Below are positions 17,744 to 27,923 of a stretch of 64,000 nucleotides of DNA, piece after piece. The notes under the pieces are model-generated. The model was given only the letters and a program-made list of their open reading frames with translations, was not told the DNA's origin and did not search any database. Both the position numbers and the translations under genes were made by a program. Within the stretch, counting starts at the first letter, position 1; every line of letters starts with the position of its first letter. Source of the stretch: an uncultured Anaerolineae bacterium (lineage in GTDB: Bacteria > Chloroflexota > Anaerolineae > Anaerolineales > Villigracilaceae); contig CAIQVH010000036.1 in the NCBI GenBank assembly GCA_903875215.1, positions 62,001-126,000 of the forward strand, in the 5' to 3' direction.

Positions 17744-20170
17744 ATGGCAAAACTCATCAACCTGAAAATCAATGGAACGCCCGTCACGGTTCCCGAAGGC
17801 ACACTGGTGGCCGATGCTGCCAAAAAAGCCGGCATAGACATCCCCGTCTTCTGCTACCACCCCAAAATGGAGCCGGTCGGGATGTGCCGCCAGTGTCTGG
17901 TCGAAATCGGCCGCCCGATGATCGACCGCGCCACCGGCCAACCCATCCTCGACGACAGCGGCCAGCCCAAACTACAATTCATGCCCAAGCTCGAAACCGC
18001 CTGCACCAACCCGGTTTCCGAAGGCATGGTCGTGCTGACCAGCACCGAAAAAGCCACCACCGGGCAAAAAGAGATCATCGAACTGCTGCTCACCTCGCAC
18101 CCGCTCGACTGCCCGATCTGCGACAAAGGCGGCGAATGCCCGCTCCAAAACCTGGCGATGACCTACGGCGCCGACCAGAGTCGCTTCACCTTTGAAGAAA
18201 AACATCACGCCGAAAAGCATGTCGCACTCGGCGACTTGATCTTCCTCGACCGCGAACGCTGCATCCAGTGCGCGCGCTGCATCCGCTTCCAGGACAGTAT
18301 CGCCGGAGAACCTGTGCTGGCTTTCTACCAGCGCGGACGCAACACCGATATCGTCACCTGCTCCGACCCCGGCTTCGACTCAGTCTTCTCGGGCAACACC
18401 ACCGATATCTGCCCCGTAGGCGCGCTGACGACCGCCGATTTCCGCTTTGGGGCGCGCCCCTGGGAACTCAAACAGGCCGCCTCGGTCTGCGCACAGTGCC
18501 CGGTCGGCTGCAACGTGACATTCAACGTACGCCGCGAAGCCAAAAGCGGCGGCGGATACGCCATCAAACGCGTCATGCCGCGCCAAAACGAACAGGTCAA
18601 CGAAATCTGGATGTGCGACAAAGGCCGTTTTGCAGGATACCCCTACACTGAATCTACCTCACGCCTGACGCTGGCCCCCGCCGAACTCGACTCAGCCCTC
18701 AGCCGCGCCGCCGCTAAACTGGCAGAAGCCAAATCTGACGCGGTCATCCTGGCTGGCGGGCGCCTGGCCAACGAAGATTTATACAATCTCAAACAACTGG
18801 CCGCCGCTCTCGGAGCGCCAGCCTACCTCTACACCCAAATGGGCGGCGGGGAAACTACCACCGCCTACGGCCTGACCGCGGGCTCAAACCTGGGCGACCT
18901 GGGCAAAGGCGATACCGTTATCGTGGCCGCTTCTGACCTTTATAACGAAGCTCCCATCTGGCACCTGCGCCTGAAAGCAGCCGCCCAACGCGGCGCGACG
19001 CTGATCGTCGCCAATGCCCGCGCCACAAAGCTGGACGAATTTTCCAGCTTTGTCGTGCGCTATGCGTACGGCGATGAAACCGAGACCGTCAAAGGTCTTT
19101 TGGGCAAAGAAAAAGTCGGCGAGGCGATCAAGAACGCCAACCATCTGGTCATTTTCTACGGTGCAGATGGGCTGGGCCTGGGCGGCACTTCTGCCCTGGC
19201 CGCCGCCTGCGCTGAACTGCTCAACGGGAAAACCGGTCAACCGAATAACGGATTAATCGGGGTTTGGAGCACACCCAACCAGCAAGGCGCCCTTGAGCTC
19301 GGTTTCCGCCCGGCTGCCGATTTGGCTTCCAAACTAAAAGGCAAGACCGTTTACATCCTCGCCGCCGACCCGGCGGGCGATGATCCCCGGCTGGCCGAAG
19401 CCTTGAAAACGGCCAAAACCGTCATCGCGCAAGATATCCTGGCGACGGAGACGACCCGGCTGGCCGAAATTGTGCTCCCGGCGGCGGCTTATACCGAACG
19501 CGAAGGCACTTACACTTCTGCCGAGCGGCGCGTCCAGCGCTTTTACCCGGCTGTCCCGGTCAAACCCGGCACCCGGGTCGATTTTGCCCTGGTGGCGGAA
19601 ATTGCCAAAAAGTGCGGGGTCGAGCTCGAAGGGCGTTCTGCGCTGTTGGTGATGAACAAACTGGCGGCAGGTGAATCGGCTTTCAGCGGCCTGAATTATG
19701 CCAGCCTGGCAGAAGCTGTCGAGCAGTGGCCGATCATCGGACGCGGCGATCTATATTATGGCGGGACAAGCTATGAGAATAAGCTTGGGCTTGGCGTCAT
19801 CCTGGCCCAGGGAGCCCAGCCGTTCAACGTGGAACGTTCAACGATGAAGGCAATCCGGCCGCAAGAAAACGAGTTGCTGGCTGTGCCGGTCACCAAACTT
19901 TATGATCTTGGCACGACGCTGGCCCCGGCCAGTCGGCTGGCTGCGCAGGTGGAGCGTTTTGCGGGAGTGGTACTGAACCCGGTCACAGCGGCGAAGCTGG
20001 GCTTGGAAAACGGTGGCAAGGCAACGGTGAGCGTGAACAACGTGGAAGTGGCCACCCAAATCCTCCTGGACGAATCCGTCTCGACGGGTGTGGTGCTTAT
20101 TCCGCGTAGTTTCGCAATCCCCCTCTCCGAGCCGGCCGCGGTGAAAATTTCGGTCGCCGAGAAGGCTTAA
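17744..20170 (+). CDS. nuoG: NADH-quinone oxidoreductase subunit G
   Basis: 75-kDa type subunit, 808 residues, with ferredoxin-like N-terminal clusters and a molybdopterin-oxidoreductase-like C-terminal body that lacks the cofactor in this family. Ligands are visible for N1b (CYHPKMEPVGMCRQC), N5 (HPLDCPICDKGGEC), N4 (CIQCARCIRF) and a further CAQCPVGC set. The last corresponds to cluster N7, present in some bacteria. GGAG lies a few bases before the ATG. The C-terminal third (from about residue 540) has the usual prokaryotic dehydrogenase fold (TTRLAEIVLPAAAYTEREGT). Confidence 0.96.
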   Translation: MAKLINLKINGTPVTVPEGTLVADAAKKAGIDIPVFCYHPKMEPVGMCRQCLVEIGRPMIDRATGQPILDDSGQPKLQFMPKLETACTNPVSEGMVVLTSTEKATTGQKEIIELLLTSHPLDCPICDKGGECPLQNLAMTYGADQSRFTFEEKHHAEKHVALGDLIFLDRERCIQCARCIRFQDSIAGEPVLAFYQRGRNTDIVTCSDPGFDSVFSGNTTDICPVGALTTADFRFGARPWELKQAASVCAQCPVGCNVTFNVRREAKSGGGYAIKRVMPRQNEQVNEIWMCDKGRFAGYPYTESTSRLTLAPAELDSALSRAAAKLAEAKSDAVILAGGRLANEDLYNLKQLAAALGAPAYLYTQMGGGETTTAYGLTAGSNLGDLGKGDTVIVAASDLYNEAPIWHLRLKAAAQRGATLIVANARATKLDEFSSFVVRYAYGDETETVKGLLGKEKVGEAIKNANHLVIFYGADGLGLGGTSALAAACAELLNGKTGQPNNGLIGVWSTPNQQGALELGFRPAADLASKLKGKTVYILAADPAGDDPRLAEALKTAKTVIAQDILATETTRLAEIVLPAAAYTEREGTYTSAERRVQRFYPAVPVKPGTRVDFALVAEIAKKCGVELEGRSALLVMNKLAAGESAFSGLNYASLAEAVEQWPIIGRGDLYYGGTSYENKLGLGVILAQGAQPFNVERSTMKAIRPQENELLAVPVTKLYDLGTTLAPASRLAAQVERFAGVVLNPVTAAKLGLENGGKATVSVNNVEVATQILLDESVSTGVVLIPRSFAIPLSEPAAVKISVAEKA

Positions 20171-20182
20171 GGAGGCAAGCGC

Positions 20183-21319
20183 ATGGATTGGTTTATGGTT
20201 TTGGAATGGCTGATTAAGTCTTTCGTGCTGGTGATGGTGCTTTTGACCGGGTTTGCCTATCTGACCTGGTTTGAGCGCCGTGTCCTGGCATTTATGCAGG
20301 TGCGCATTGGCCCGAACCGCGCCGGCTGGCAGGGTTTGCTCCAGCCGATTGCGGATGCGGTCAAACTGATTTTCAAAGAAGAACTGGTGCCAAACCAGGT
20401 GGAAAAACTGCTCTTTGTGTTGGCGCCGATTGTGACGGTGGTTCCGGCGGTGGTGATTGCCGCGGTGCTGCCGTGGGGGCCGACGATCCCCTTCCCAATT
20501 TTTGGGCGCACGATTACGCTCTATATCGCGGATATCAATATCGGTGTGCTTTACATCACGGCGATTGCCTCGATCGCGGTTTACGGCATTGTGCTGGCGG
20601 GCTGGGCGTCGAATAACAAGTATGCCATGCTGGGCGGAATGCGCTCTTCGGCGCAGATGGTTTCGTATGAGCTGGCGCTGGGCCTGTCGTTTGTGACGGC
20701 GACGCTGCTGGCTGGTTCGATGCAGGCCACGCACATTGTCGATGCGCAGAAGGGCGTCTGGTTTGCGCTGGTGCAACCGGTGATGGCCATTATTTTCCTG
20801 GTGGCCACGCTGGCAGAAGTCAACCGCGCGCCGTTTGACATGCCCGAAGCCGAGCAGGAACTGACCGCCGGCTACCACACCGAATATTCCGGGATGAAGT
20901 TCGCGCTCTTTTTCATGGCCGAATACATCAAGATGATCGCCATCTCGGCAATTGCAGTGACGCTGTTTTTCGGCGGCTACCGCGAATTCTGGTTCCTGCA
21001 GACTACCTGGTTCAGCGTTGACCAAAACTGGTGGCTGGGCCCGATCTACATGTTTCTGAAAATCGTCGTGCTGTTGTTCTTCATGGTCTGGATTCGCGCC
21101 ACCCTGCCGCGCATTCGCTATGACCGCTTGATGGCTTTCGGCTGGAAGGTGATGTTGCCTCTCGCGCTGGTGGAGATCATGGTGACCGCCACGGTCCTGG
21201 CCTTTGGCCTGCCCTGGTACGTCAACACATTCGCCTCGCTGGTGCCGTTTGCAGTGGCAGTGATGATCGTTGATCGTTCCCTGACAACCAAAAAGCAAAG
21301 GAGAGTTTCCAATGCTTAA
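20183..21319 (+). CDS. nuoH: NADH-quinone oxidoreductase subunit H
   Basis: Membrane subunit that forms the quinone chamber roof, 378 residues, eight or nine helices. The hallmark loops are MQVRIGPNRAGWQG and the acidic DMPEAEQELTAGYHTEYSG, which line the quinone channel. It starts behind AAGGAGG. The last eight bases overlap nuoI. The long open frame on the opposite strand (19838-21397) is His/Arg/Gln-rich and is a shadow. Confidence 0.97.
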   Translation: MDWFMVLEWLIKSFVLVMVLLTGFAYLTWFERRVLAFMQVRIGPNRAGWQGLLQPIADAVKLIFKEELVPNQVEKLLFVLAPIVTVVPAVVIAAVLPWGPTIPFPIFGRTITLYIADINIGVLYITAIASIAVYGIVLAGWASNNKYAMLGGMRSSAQMVSYELALGLSFVTATLLAGSMQATHIVDAQKGVWFALVQPVMAIIFLVATLAEVNRAPFDMPEAEQELTAGYHTEYSGMKFALFFMAEYIKMIAISAIAVTLFFGGYREFWFLQTTWFSVDQNWWLGPIYMFLKIVVLLFFMVWIRATLPRIRYDRLMAFGWKVMLPLALVEIMVTATVLAFGLPWYVNTFASLVPFAVAVMIVDRSLTTKKQRRVSNA

Positions 21320-21833
21320 AGATTCCATGCTGGTGCAGTTGGGTAAAGGGATGTTTACCACGCTGCGGGCCCTGTTCTTTGAGAAAAAAGTCACCATTCA
21401 ATATCCCGAGCAAACCCGCCCGGTGGCGCGGCGCTATCGCGGACGGCATGTGCTCAATCGCTACGAAAACGGCCTGGAAAAGTGCATTGGCTGTTCGTTG
21501 TGCGCGGCAGCCTGCCCGGCCGATGCGATTTTCGTCGAATCAGCTGAAAACACCGACGAGCGGCGCTTCTCTCCCGGAGAGCGCTATGCCAGCACCTACG
21601 AAATCAACATGCTGCGCTGCATCTATTGTGGCTTCTGCGAAGACGCCTGCCCGACCGAAGCCATCACTCTCGGGGAAATCTACGAACTTTCGTTTACCGA
21701 CCGTCGCGAAGCCATTTTCACCAAAGAGCGGCTGCTCTTGCCCGTCCCAACGGGTGGAGAGCCCACTCCGCAAGTGACTGAACCGGGAAAATTCACCCGT
21801 TCTGTGCCCGCGATGCAAAATCCGCAAGATTGA
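21312..21833 (+). CDS. nuoI: NADH-quinone oxidoreductase subunit I
   Basis: TYKY-type subunit carrying clusters N6a and N6b, 173 residues. Two ferredoxin motifs are complete: CIGCSLCAAACPADAI and CIYCGFCEDACPTEAI. It links NuoG/NuoD clusters with N2 in NuoB. Translation start is inside the nuoH end, behind AAAGGAG. nuoJ begins ten bases after its stop. Confidence 0.97.
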   Translation: MLKDSMLVQLGKGMFTTLRALFFEKKVTIQYPEQTRPVARRYRGRHVLNRYENGLEKCIGCSLCAAACPADAIFVESAENTDERRFSPGERYASTYEINMLRCIYCGFCEDACPTEAITLGEIYELSFTDRREAIFTKERLLLPVPTGGEPTPQVTEPGKFTRSVPAMQNPQD

Positions 21834-21843
21834 AAGGTGCGCG

Positions 21844-22359
<516 letters not shown>

Positions 22360-22662
22360 ATGGTATCTGTAAATTATTATCTCGCGCTGTCCGCCATCCT
22401 GTTTACCATCGGCGCGCTGGGTGTGCTCATCCGCCGTAACGCGCTGGTAATTTTCATGTCGGTGGAGCTGATGCTCAATGCCGCCAACCTGGTCTTTGTC
22501 GCCTTTGCGCGGGAATATGGGGTCTTCTCCGGCCAGATTTTCGTCTTCTTCGTCATGACCGTCGCCGCCGCAGAAGTGGCCGTCGGCCTGGCGCTGATCG
22601 TCACCATCTTCCGCTCGAAGCAGAGCATCGATGTGGACGAAATGAACAGCCTGAAGGGATAA
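22360..22662 (+). CDS. nuoK: NADH-quinone oxidoreductase subunit K
   Basis: MrpC-like membrane subunit, 100 residues, three helices. The two buried glutamates of the E-channel are present, Glu36 in [12 protein letters not shown] and Glu72 in [13 protein letters not shown]. Start directly abuts nuoJ; nuoL begins six bases downstream. Confidence 0.97.
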   Translation: MVSVNYYLALSAILFTIGALGVLIRRNALVIFMSVELMLNAANLVFVAFAREYGVFSGQIFVFFVMTVAAAEVAVGLALIVTIFRSKQSIDVDEMNSLKG

Positions 22663-22668
22663 AACATA

Positions 22669-24771
22669 ATGGAAACGACTTCCGGCTTGTTCTTTTTCCT
22701 GGCTCCCTGGATCGTCTTTGCCCCGCTGGTTGGGTTGCTGATCAACCTGGCAATCGGCCAGCGGCTGGGCGAAAAAGGTATCGGTGCGGTGGCGGCCTCG
22801 GCCTCGGGATTCGCCTTCGTGACCGCGCTGCTCCAGCTCTATTCGCTCTCGGTGCATCCCGAAGGAGCGCTCGTCAAAGTCGCCGAATGGATCCATATCG
22901 GCAACCTGGCCCTCGATTGGACGTTCCGCGTCGATACGCTTTCCGTGACGATGATGCTGGTCGTCTCGGGCGTCGGCACACTGATCCACATCTACGCCAT
23001 TGGGTACATGCACGAAGACGTGCGCTTCAAGCATGATGTGCCCCGCTACCGGCGCTTCTTCGTCTTCCTGAACCTGTTCATCGCCGCGATGATGATCCTG
23101 ATCAGCGGCGACAGCTATATGATGCTCTTCGTCGGCTGGGAAGGCGTGGGGCTGTGCTCCTTCCTGCTGATTGGCTTCTGGTACGACATGGACACGCTCG
23201 GGCGGCCATCCTGGGCCAACTCGAACGCCGCCAAAAAGGCCTTCATCACCAACCGCGTCGGCGATTTTGGCTTCCTGATCGCCGGGTTCCTGATGTTCTG
23301 GTACATGGGCAGTTTTCAATTTGACGCGGTGTTTGCCGCAGCGCCAGAAGTTGCCCACGCCGAGCCCTGGGTCATCACCGCCATTACGATTTTCATGCTG
23401 GTGGGTGTGGCCGGGAAATCCGCGCAGATTCCGCTCTACATCTGGCTACCCGACGCGATGGCCGGCCCGACGCCCGTTTCCGCGCTGATCCATGCCGCGA
23501 CAATGGTCACCGCCGGCGTGTACCTGGTCACGCGCTCCTGGCCGATCTACGGGCTGACGCATGATGGCCAGTACATCGTCTCCACCATCGGCGCGGTCAC
23601 AGCGCTCTTCGCCGCGACGATTGCCGTAGGCCAATATGACATCAAAAAGGTGCTGGCCTATTCCACCATCAGCCAGCTCGGATTCATGGTGGCGGCGGTC
23701 GGGATGGGCGCCTTCGTCGCAGGCATGTTCCACCTCATTACGCATGCCTTCTTCAAGGCGCTGCTGTTCCTTTCTGCCGGTTCCGTCATCCTCGGCATGG
23801 AACGCGGACATCATCACCTGCCGCACGGCGATCATCACGAAGTCTTTGATCCCGGCGACATGCGCAACATGGGCGGGATGCGCAAGACCATGCCGGTCAC
23901 CTTCTGGGTTTATATGATCGGCACGCTGGCCCTGGCCGGGATTTTCCCCTTTGCCGGGTTCTGGTCGAAAGATGAAATCCTGCTCGACGCTGCCAAGGTT
24001 TTCCCGCACGTTTACATCATGCTGGCGATTGCAGCCTTTTTCACCGCCTTTTACATGGGCCGCCAGATCTGGATGGTCTTCTTTGGCGAAGCGCGCCACG
24101 CCGCCGCTGAACACGCCGAAGAAAGCCCGCAGGTGATGACCATCCCGCTGATGGTGCTGGCTGCGCTCTCCATCCTGGGCGGTGCACTCAACCTGCCGGG
24201 CGTCCACACGCTGACTCACTGGCTCGAACACTCCGTCCACCTGGCCGAACACGAAGGCGAAGTGGCGGCCTGGCTCCAGGTTTCCTGGGGCGGGTTAAAT
24301 CCCATCGTAGCGCTCATCTCCACCGTCGCCGCGCTGCTCGCCATCTACCTCTCCTGGCTGCTCTACGGGCGCAACCCGCTCAAAGCCGGTCAGCCTGACC
24401 CGTTGAAGAAGCCCCTCGGCCCGATCTTTACCGGCATGGAGAATAAATGGTTTATTGACGAAGCCTACTGGTTCGTTTTTGTTGACCGATACGTGGATCT
24501 GGCTAACTTCCTGGCCCAAAAAGTGGACTGGGACTTCTGGCATGAGTGGTTCCACAACTCGGTGATTGCGCGGGGCTTTGTGGGCCTGACACGCTTCCTG
24601 GCCGACCCGGTTGACCTGGGCGTGGTCGATCGCGTCTCCTACTGGCTCAGTGACCTGGTCAAGGCTTCGTCCGAGTCTCTGCGTAAACTACAAAATGGCT
24701 TTGTCCGCTCCTACGCGCTATCTGTGCTGCTGGGCGTCGTGGCGATTTTAGGATATTTGTTGTTCAAATAG
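22669..24771 (+). CDS. nuoL: NADH-quinone oxidoreductase subunit L
   Basis: Antiporter-like distal pump subunit, 700 residues, with the long C-terminal lateral helix expected of NuoL. Proton-channel residues are visible: Glu in WEGVGLCSFLLIGFWY, Lys in VGVAGKSAQIPLY, and His/Lys in LIHAATMVTAG and later helices. A His-rich loop (RGHHHLPHGDHHE, near residues 382-394) lies between helices, as in some other bacterial NuoL proteins. A 74-base gap with a perfect hairpin separates it from nuoM. Confidence 0.96.
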   Translation: METTSGLFFFLAPWIVFAPLVGLLINLAIGQRLGEKGIGAVAASASGFAFVTALLQLYSLSVHPEGALVKVAEWIHIGNLALDWTFRVDTLSVTMMLVVSGVGTLIHIYAIGYMHEDVRFKHDVPRYRRFFVFLNLFIAAMMILISGDSYMMLFVGWEGVGLCSFLLIGFWYDMDTLGRPSWANSNAAKKAFITNRVGDFGFLIAGFLMFWYMGSFQFDAVFAAAPEVAHAEPWVITAITIFMLVGVAGKSAQIPLYIWLPDAMAGPTPVSALIHAATMVTAGVYLVTRSWPIYGLTHDGQYIVSTIGAVTALFAATIAVGQYDIKKVLAYSTISQLGFMVAAVGMGAFVAGMFHLITHAFFKALLFLSAGSVILGMERGHHHLPHGDHHEVFDPGDMRNMGGMRKTMPVTFWVYMIGTLALAGIFPFAGFWSKDEILLDAAKVFPHVYIMLAIAAFFTAFYMGRQIWMVFFGEARHAAAEHAEESPQVMTIPLMVLAALSILGGALNLPGVHTLTHWLEHSVHLAEHEGEVAAWLQVSWGGLNPIVALISTVAALLAIYLSWLLYGRNPLKAGQPDPLKKPLGPIFTGMENKWFIDEAYWFVFVDRYVDLANFLAQKVDWDFWHEWFHNSVIARGFVGLTRFLADPVDLGVVDRVSYWLSDLVKASSESLRKLQNGFVRSYALSVLLGVVAILGYLLFK

Positions 24772-24779
24772 AGTCAAAT

Positions 24780-24832
24780 GTCGAAGGTCGATATCAGACC
24801 TTCGACTGAGACCTTCGACTTTTGACCTTCGA
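24780..24832. repeat. GACCTTCGA repeat and hairpin between nuoL and nuoM
   Basis: GTCGAAGGTC (24780-24789) and its exact complement GACCTTCGAC (24797-24806) form a 10-bp stem with a 7-base loop. The right arm is then repeated at 24810-24819 and, minus the last base, at 24824-24832. Three tandem right arms compete for one left arm. No T-run follows. Confidence 0.85.
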
Positions 24833-24845
24833 TTGAGGTAGAAAC

Positions 24846-26360
24846 ATGGACTTTCTTCTACAACCCCTTTCTCTTGTGACGTTTTTCCCGCTGGTCGGCG
24901 TACTGGTGTTGCTGTTCATCAACTCCGAAGCCAAGACCGCCATCCGCTGGACAGCTATCGGCACCGCGCTGATCACCTTTGCCATCTCGCTGTGGGCCTT
25001 CTTCTTCAGCGGGTTATACAATCCGGCCAGCGGCGACCTGCAACTGGTTGCCAAATACGACTGGATCATGGTCTCCGGCTGGAGCATCCGTTATTACCTT
25101 GCCGCAGACGGCCTGAGCGTCTTATTGATCCTGCTGACCACCTTCCTGACCCCCATTGCCCTGCTCTCCACCTGGGCAGCCGTGCAGGAACGCGTCAAGG
25201 ACTTCATGATCTTCTTCCTGCTCCTGGAAGTAGGCATGTTGGGTGTCTTCGTTGCGCAGGATTTGTTCCTGTTCTACATCTTCTGGGAATTCACCCTCGT
25301 GCCAATGTACTTCCTGATTGGCATCTGGGGCGGCCCCAACCGGCTCTACGCGGCGGTCAAGTTCTTCCTCTACACCATGGCTGGCTCGATCCTGATGCTG
25401 CTGGCAATTCTATGGCTCGGCATCAACGTCGGCACCTTCTCGGTTCCTGATATGATCGGCAAAGTGCCCGCCGCAGCGCAGATGCTGCTCTTCATGGCCT
25501 TCACCGCCGCTTTCGCCATCAAGGTGCCGATGTGGCCGCTGCACTCCTGGCTGCCGGATGCGCACGTTGAAGCCCCGACGGCAGGTTCCGTTATCCTGGC
25601 CGGCGTACTGCTCAAGATGGGCACCTACGGCTTCCTGCGCTTCAACCTGCCGCTCTTCCCCGAAGCGGCGGTCAAAGCCGCACCGGTGATCGCTGTTCTA
25701 GCGGTGATCGGCATCCTGTACGGCGCCGCAGTTTCCTACTCGCAGAAAGATGTCAAAAAACTGGTGGCCTACTCCTCGGTCAGCCACCTTGGCTTCGTCA
25801 TGCTGGGGATGTTCGCGCTCAACTCGCAGGGCATCGCCGGGGCGATCTTGCAGATGATCAATCACGGCCTCAGCACGGGCGCGCTGTTCTTGCTCGTCGG
25901 CATGATCTACGAACAGACCCACACCCGCGAGATCAAAGTTTACGGCGGCCTGTGGAAAATCACCCCGATTTTTGGCACGCTGATGCTGATCGTTGCGCTC
26001 TCCTCGATGGGCTTGCCCGGCCTGAACGGCTTCGTCGGCGAATTCACCATCCTGCTCGGTGCGTTTGGTTCAGCGGCCTACGGTTCCTACTGGTACGCCA
26101 TCCTCTCCGCCATCGGCGTCATCCTGGCCGCCATCTACATCCTTTACATGTTCCAGAAAATGTTCCTGGGCCCGGCAGGCGAAATCACCCACCACCACGA
26201 ATTGAAAGACCTCAACTGGCGCGAGATCATCACCCTGCTGCCCCTGCTGGTCTTCATCTTCTGGATTGGCATCTACCCGGCGCCATTCTTCAACCTGATC
26301 GCCCCGGCGATTGAAAAACTGCTCGTTCCCTTCCAGGCCATCTTGCTGGCGGCGCACTAA
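24846..26360 (+). CDS. nuoM: NADH-quinone oxidoreductase subunit M
   Basis: Second antiporter-like pump subunit, 504 residues, about 14 helices. The pump Glu lies in FWEFTLVPMYFLIGIWGG and the pump Lys in AIKVPMWPLHSWLPDAHVEA; DVKKLVAYSSVSHLGFV is the conserved helix-7/8 region. The upstream SD is GAGG within the repeat tail. A 51-base gap with a hairpin separates it from nuoN. Confidence 0.97.
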   Translation: MDFLLQPLSLVTFFPLVGVLVLLFINSEAKTAIRWTAIGTALITFAISLWAFFFSGLYNPASGDLQLVAKYDWIMVSGWSIRYYLAADGLSVLLILLTTFLTPIALLSTWAAVQERVKDFMIFFLLLEVGMLGVFVAQDLFLFYIFWEFTLVPMYFLIGIWGGPNRLYAAVKFFLYTMAGSILMLLAILWLGINVGTFSVPDMIGKVPAAAQMLLFMAFTAAFAIKVPMWPLHSWLPDAHVEAPTAGSVILAGVLLKMGTYGFLRFNLPLFPEAAVKAAPVIAVLAVIGILYGAAVSYSQKDVKKLVAYSSVSHLGFVMLGMFALNSQGIAGAILQMINHGLSTGALFLLVGMIYEQTHTREIKVYGGLWKITPIFGTLMLIVALSSMGLPGLNGFVGEFTILLGAFGSAAYGSYWYAILSAIGVILAAIYILYMFQKMFLGPAGEITHHHELKDLNWREIITLLPLLVFIFWIGIYPAPFFNLIAPAIEKLLVPFQAILLAAH

Positions 26361-26375
26361 TCTCCCTCACCCCGG

Positions 26376-26398
26376 CCCTCTCCCGCTCAGGGAGAGGG
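26376..26398. repeat. CCCTCTCCC/GGGAGAGGG hairpin between nuoM and nuoN
   Basis: CCCTCTCCC at 26376-26384 pairs exactly with 26390-26398 around a GCTCA loop. The surrounding CTCCCTCACCCCGGCCCTCTCCC wording, shown here in parts, resembles intergenic elements scattered in many bacterial genomes. No T-run follows, so it should not end transcription. Confidence 0.75.
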
Positions 26399-26411
26399 GG
26401 AAGCGTGAACT

Positions 26412-27860
26412 ATGACCCAACTTGATTTTTCCACCATCCTCCCGGTCGCCGTTCTGACCGCCTGGGCCTGCGCTCTGCTCATCGTGGATTTGTTCATCCC
26501 ACGTGATCGCAAGGGGTTGACCGCCCTGCTGGCCGCCTTTGGCCTGGCACTCACGCTCGGCATCAGCCTGACGCAGGTCGGCCGCGAGCTTTCCGGCTTC
26601 AACGGTATGGTCATGCTGGATGGATTCTCCAATTTCCTGTGCATGCTGTTCCTGGTGACCGGTTTGTTCGGCGTGGCAGTAGCCTACGGCTATAACCGCC
26701 GGATGCAGATCGAACGCGGCGAATATTATGTCATCATGCTCTTCAGCATCGTTGGCATGCTGCTCATGTCACAGGCCGCTGACCTGATCATCATCTTCCT
26801 GGCTCTGGAATTGCTCTCCATCCCGCTCTACGTGCTGGCGGCTTTTGCCTACCCCAAAGCCGAATCTCAGGAAGCCGGGATCAAATACTTCCTGCTGGGC
26901 GCTTTTTCGACCGGTTTCGTCGTCTACGGCATTGCCCTGATCTTTGGCGCCACCGGTACCACCTCGATTGCCAAAATCATTGCCGAGGATGTTCCGGCGG
27001 GCGCTGTCGATGCCAACCTGTTGGCGGCAGGCGCGGGCCTGGTCCTGGTCGGGCTGGGCTTCAAAGTGGCCCTGGTGCCCTTCCATATGTGGACGCCCGA
27101 TGTATACCAGGGCGCCCCAACCTCGGTAACAGCCTTCATGGCCGCAGGCGCCAAAGCCGCCGGGTTCGCCGCCCTGCTGCGCATCTTTGGGCTGTCCGTC
27201 TCGCCGACGGCCTGGGCGCTGGCTCCGGTGCTGGCAGTTCTCGCGGCGCTGACGATGATTATCGGCAACCTGATCGCGGTCGCACAGACCGACATCAAAC
27301 GCATGCTGGCCTACTCCAGCATCGCCCAGGCCGGTTACATCCTGATGGCCTTCGCCCCCCTCAACGACGAACGCCTGCGCGCCGTTTCAGTGGCAGCAGC
27401 GCTCTTCTACCTGGTCGCCTACACCATCACATCCTTCGGCGCCTGGGGCGTGGTCATGCTGCTCGAATCAGCCGAAAACAAGGGCCTCAACATTGCCGAT
27501 TATGCCGGCCTGGGCCGGAAATACCCGCTGCTGGGCACCGCCATGACCATCTTCATGCTCTCGTTGACCGGTCTGCCGCCCACACTCGGTCTGGTGGGCA
27601 AGCTCTACCTGTTCCGCGCCACCGTGGAAGGCGGCCTGTACTGGCTGGCCATTGTCGGCGTGCTGACTTCGCTCATCTCCGCGTTTTACTACCTGCGCGT
27701 GGTGGTAAACATGTTCATGCGCGAAGGCGATCCGCAGATCCACCGAGAGTGGTGGCTGGAATTCACCATTGGCGCGACGGCAGTGATTACGGTCGTTGTC
27801 AGCCTGGTGCCCGCGCCATTGTTCAACTGGGCGCAGCAGGCGTTGATAAAACTGTTCTAA
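26412..27860 (+). CDS. nuoN: NADH-quinone oxidoreductase subunit N
   Basis: Third antiporter-like pump subunit, 482 residues, last gene of the operon. The pump Glu is in ALELLSIPLYVLAAFA, the Lys in GLGFKVALVPFHMWTPDVYQ, and TDIKRMLAYSSIAQAGYIL is the conserved central helix. A strong terminator starts nine bases after the stop. All 14 core subunits are therefore present and intact, with no frameshift. Confidence 0.97.
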   Translation: MTQLDFSTILPVAVLTAWACALLIVDLFIPRDRKGLTALLAAFGLALTLGISLTQVGRELSGFNGMVMLDGFSNFLCMLFLVTGLFGVAVAYGYNRRMQIERGEYYVIMLFSIVGMLLMSQAADLIIIFLALELLSIPLYVLAAFAYPKAESQEAGIKYFLLGAFSTGFVVYGIALIFGATGTTSIAKIIAEDVPAGAVDANLLAAGAGLVLVGLGFKVALVPFHMWTPDVYQGAPTSVTAFMAAGAKAAGFAALLRIFGLSVSPTAWALAPVLAVLAALTMIIGNLIAVAQTDIKRMLAYSSIAQAGYILMAFAPLNDERLRAVSVAAALFYLVAYTITSFGAWGVVMLLESAENKGLNIADYAGLGRKYPLLGTAMTIFMLSLTGLPPTLGLVGKLYLFRATVEGGLYWLAIVGVLTSLISAFYYLRVVVNMFMREGDPQIHREWWLEFTIGATAVITVVVSLVPAPLFNWAQQALIKLF

Positions 27861-27868
27861 ATGCAGAC

Positions 27869-27918
27869 AAAAGACCGGGCGACTGGAAAATATCCCAGCC
27901 GCCCGGTCTTTATTTTCC
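27869..27918 (+). terminator. Terminator of the nuo operon
   Basis: AAAGACCGGGCG (27870-27881) pairs perfectly with 27900-27911, with an inner CTGG/CCAG pairing, followed by ATTTTC. It lies between the convergent nuoN and amidase genes and may act in both directions. Confidence 0.85.
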
Positions 27919-27923
27919 CACCC

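Noticed and set aside
19838-21397. Long 519-codon minus-strand open frame opposite nuoG/nuoH
   Set aside because: His/Arg/Gln/Asn-rich composition with no domain; it lies exactly antisense to conserved nuo genes and is a codon-bias shadow.
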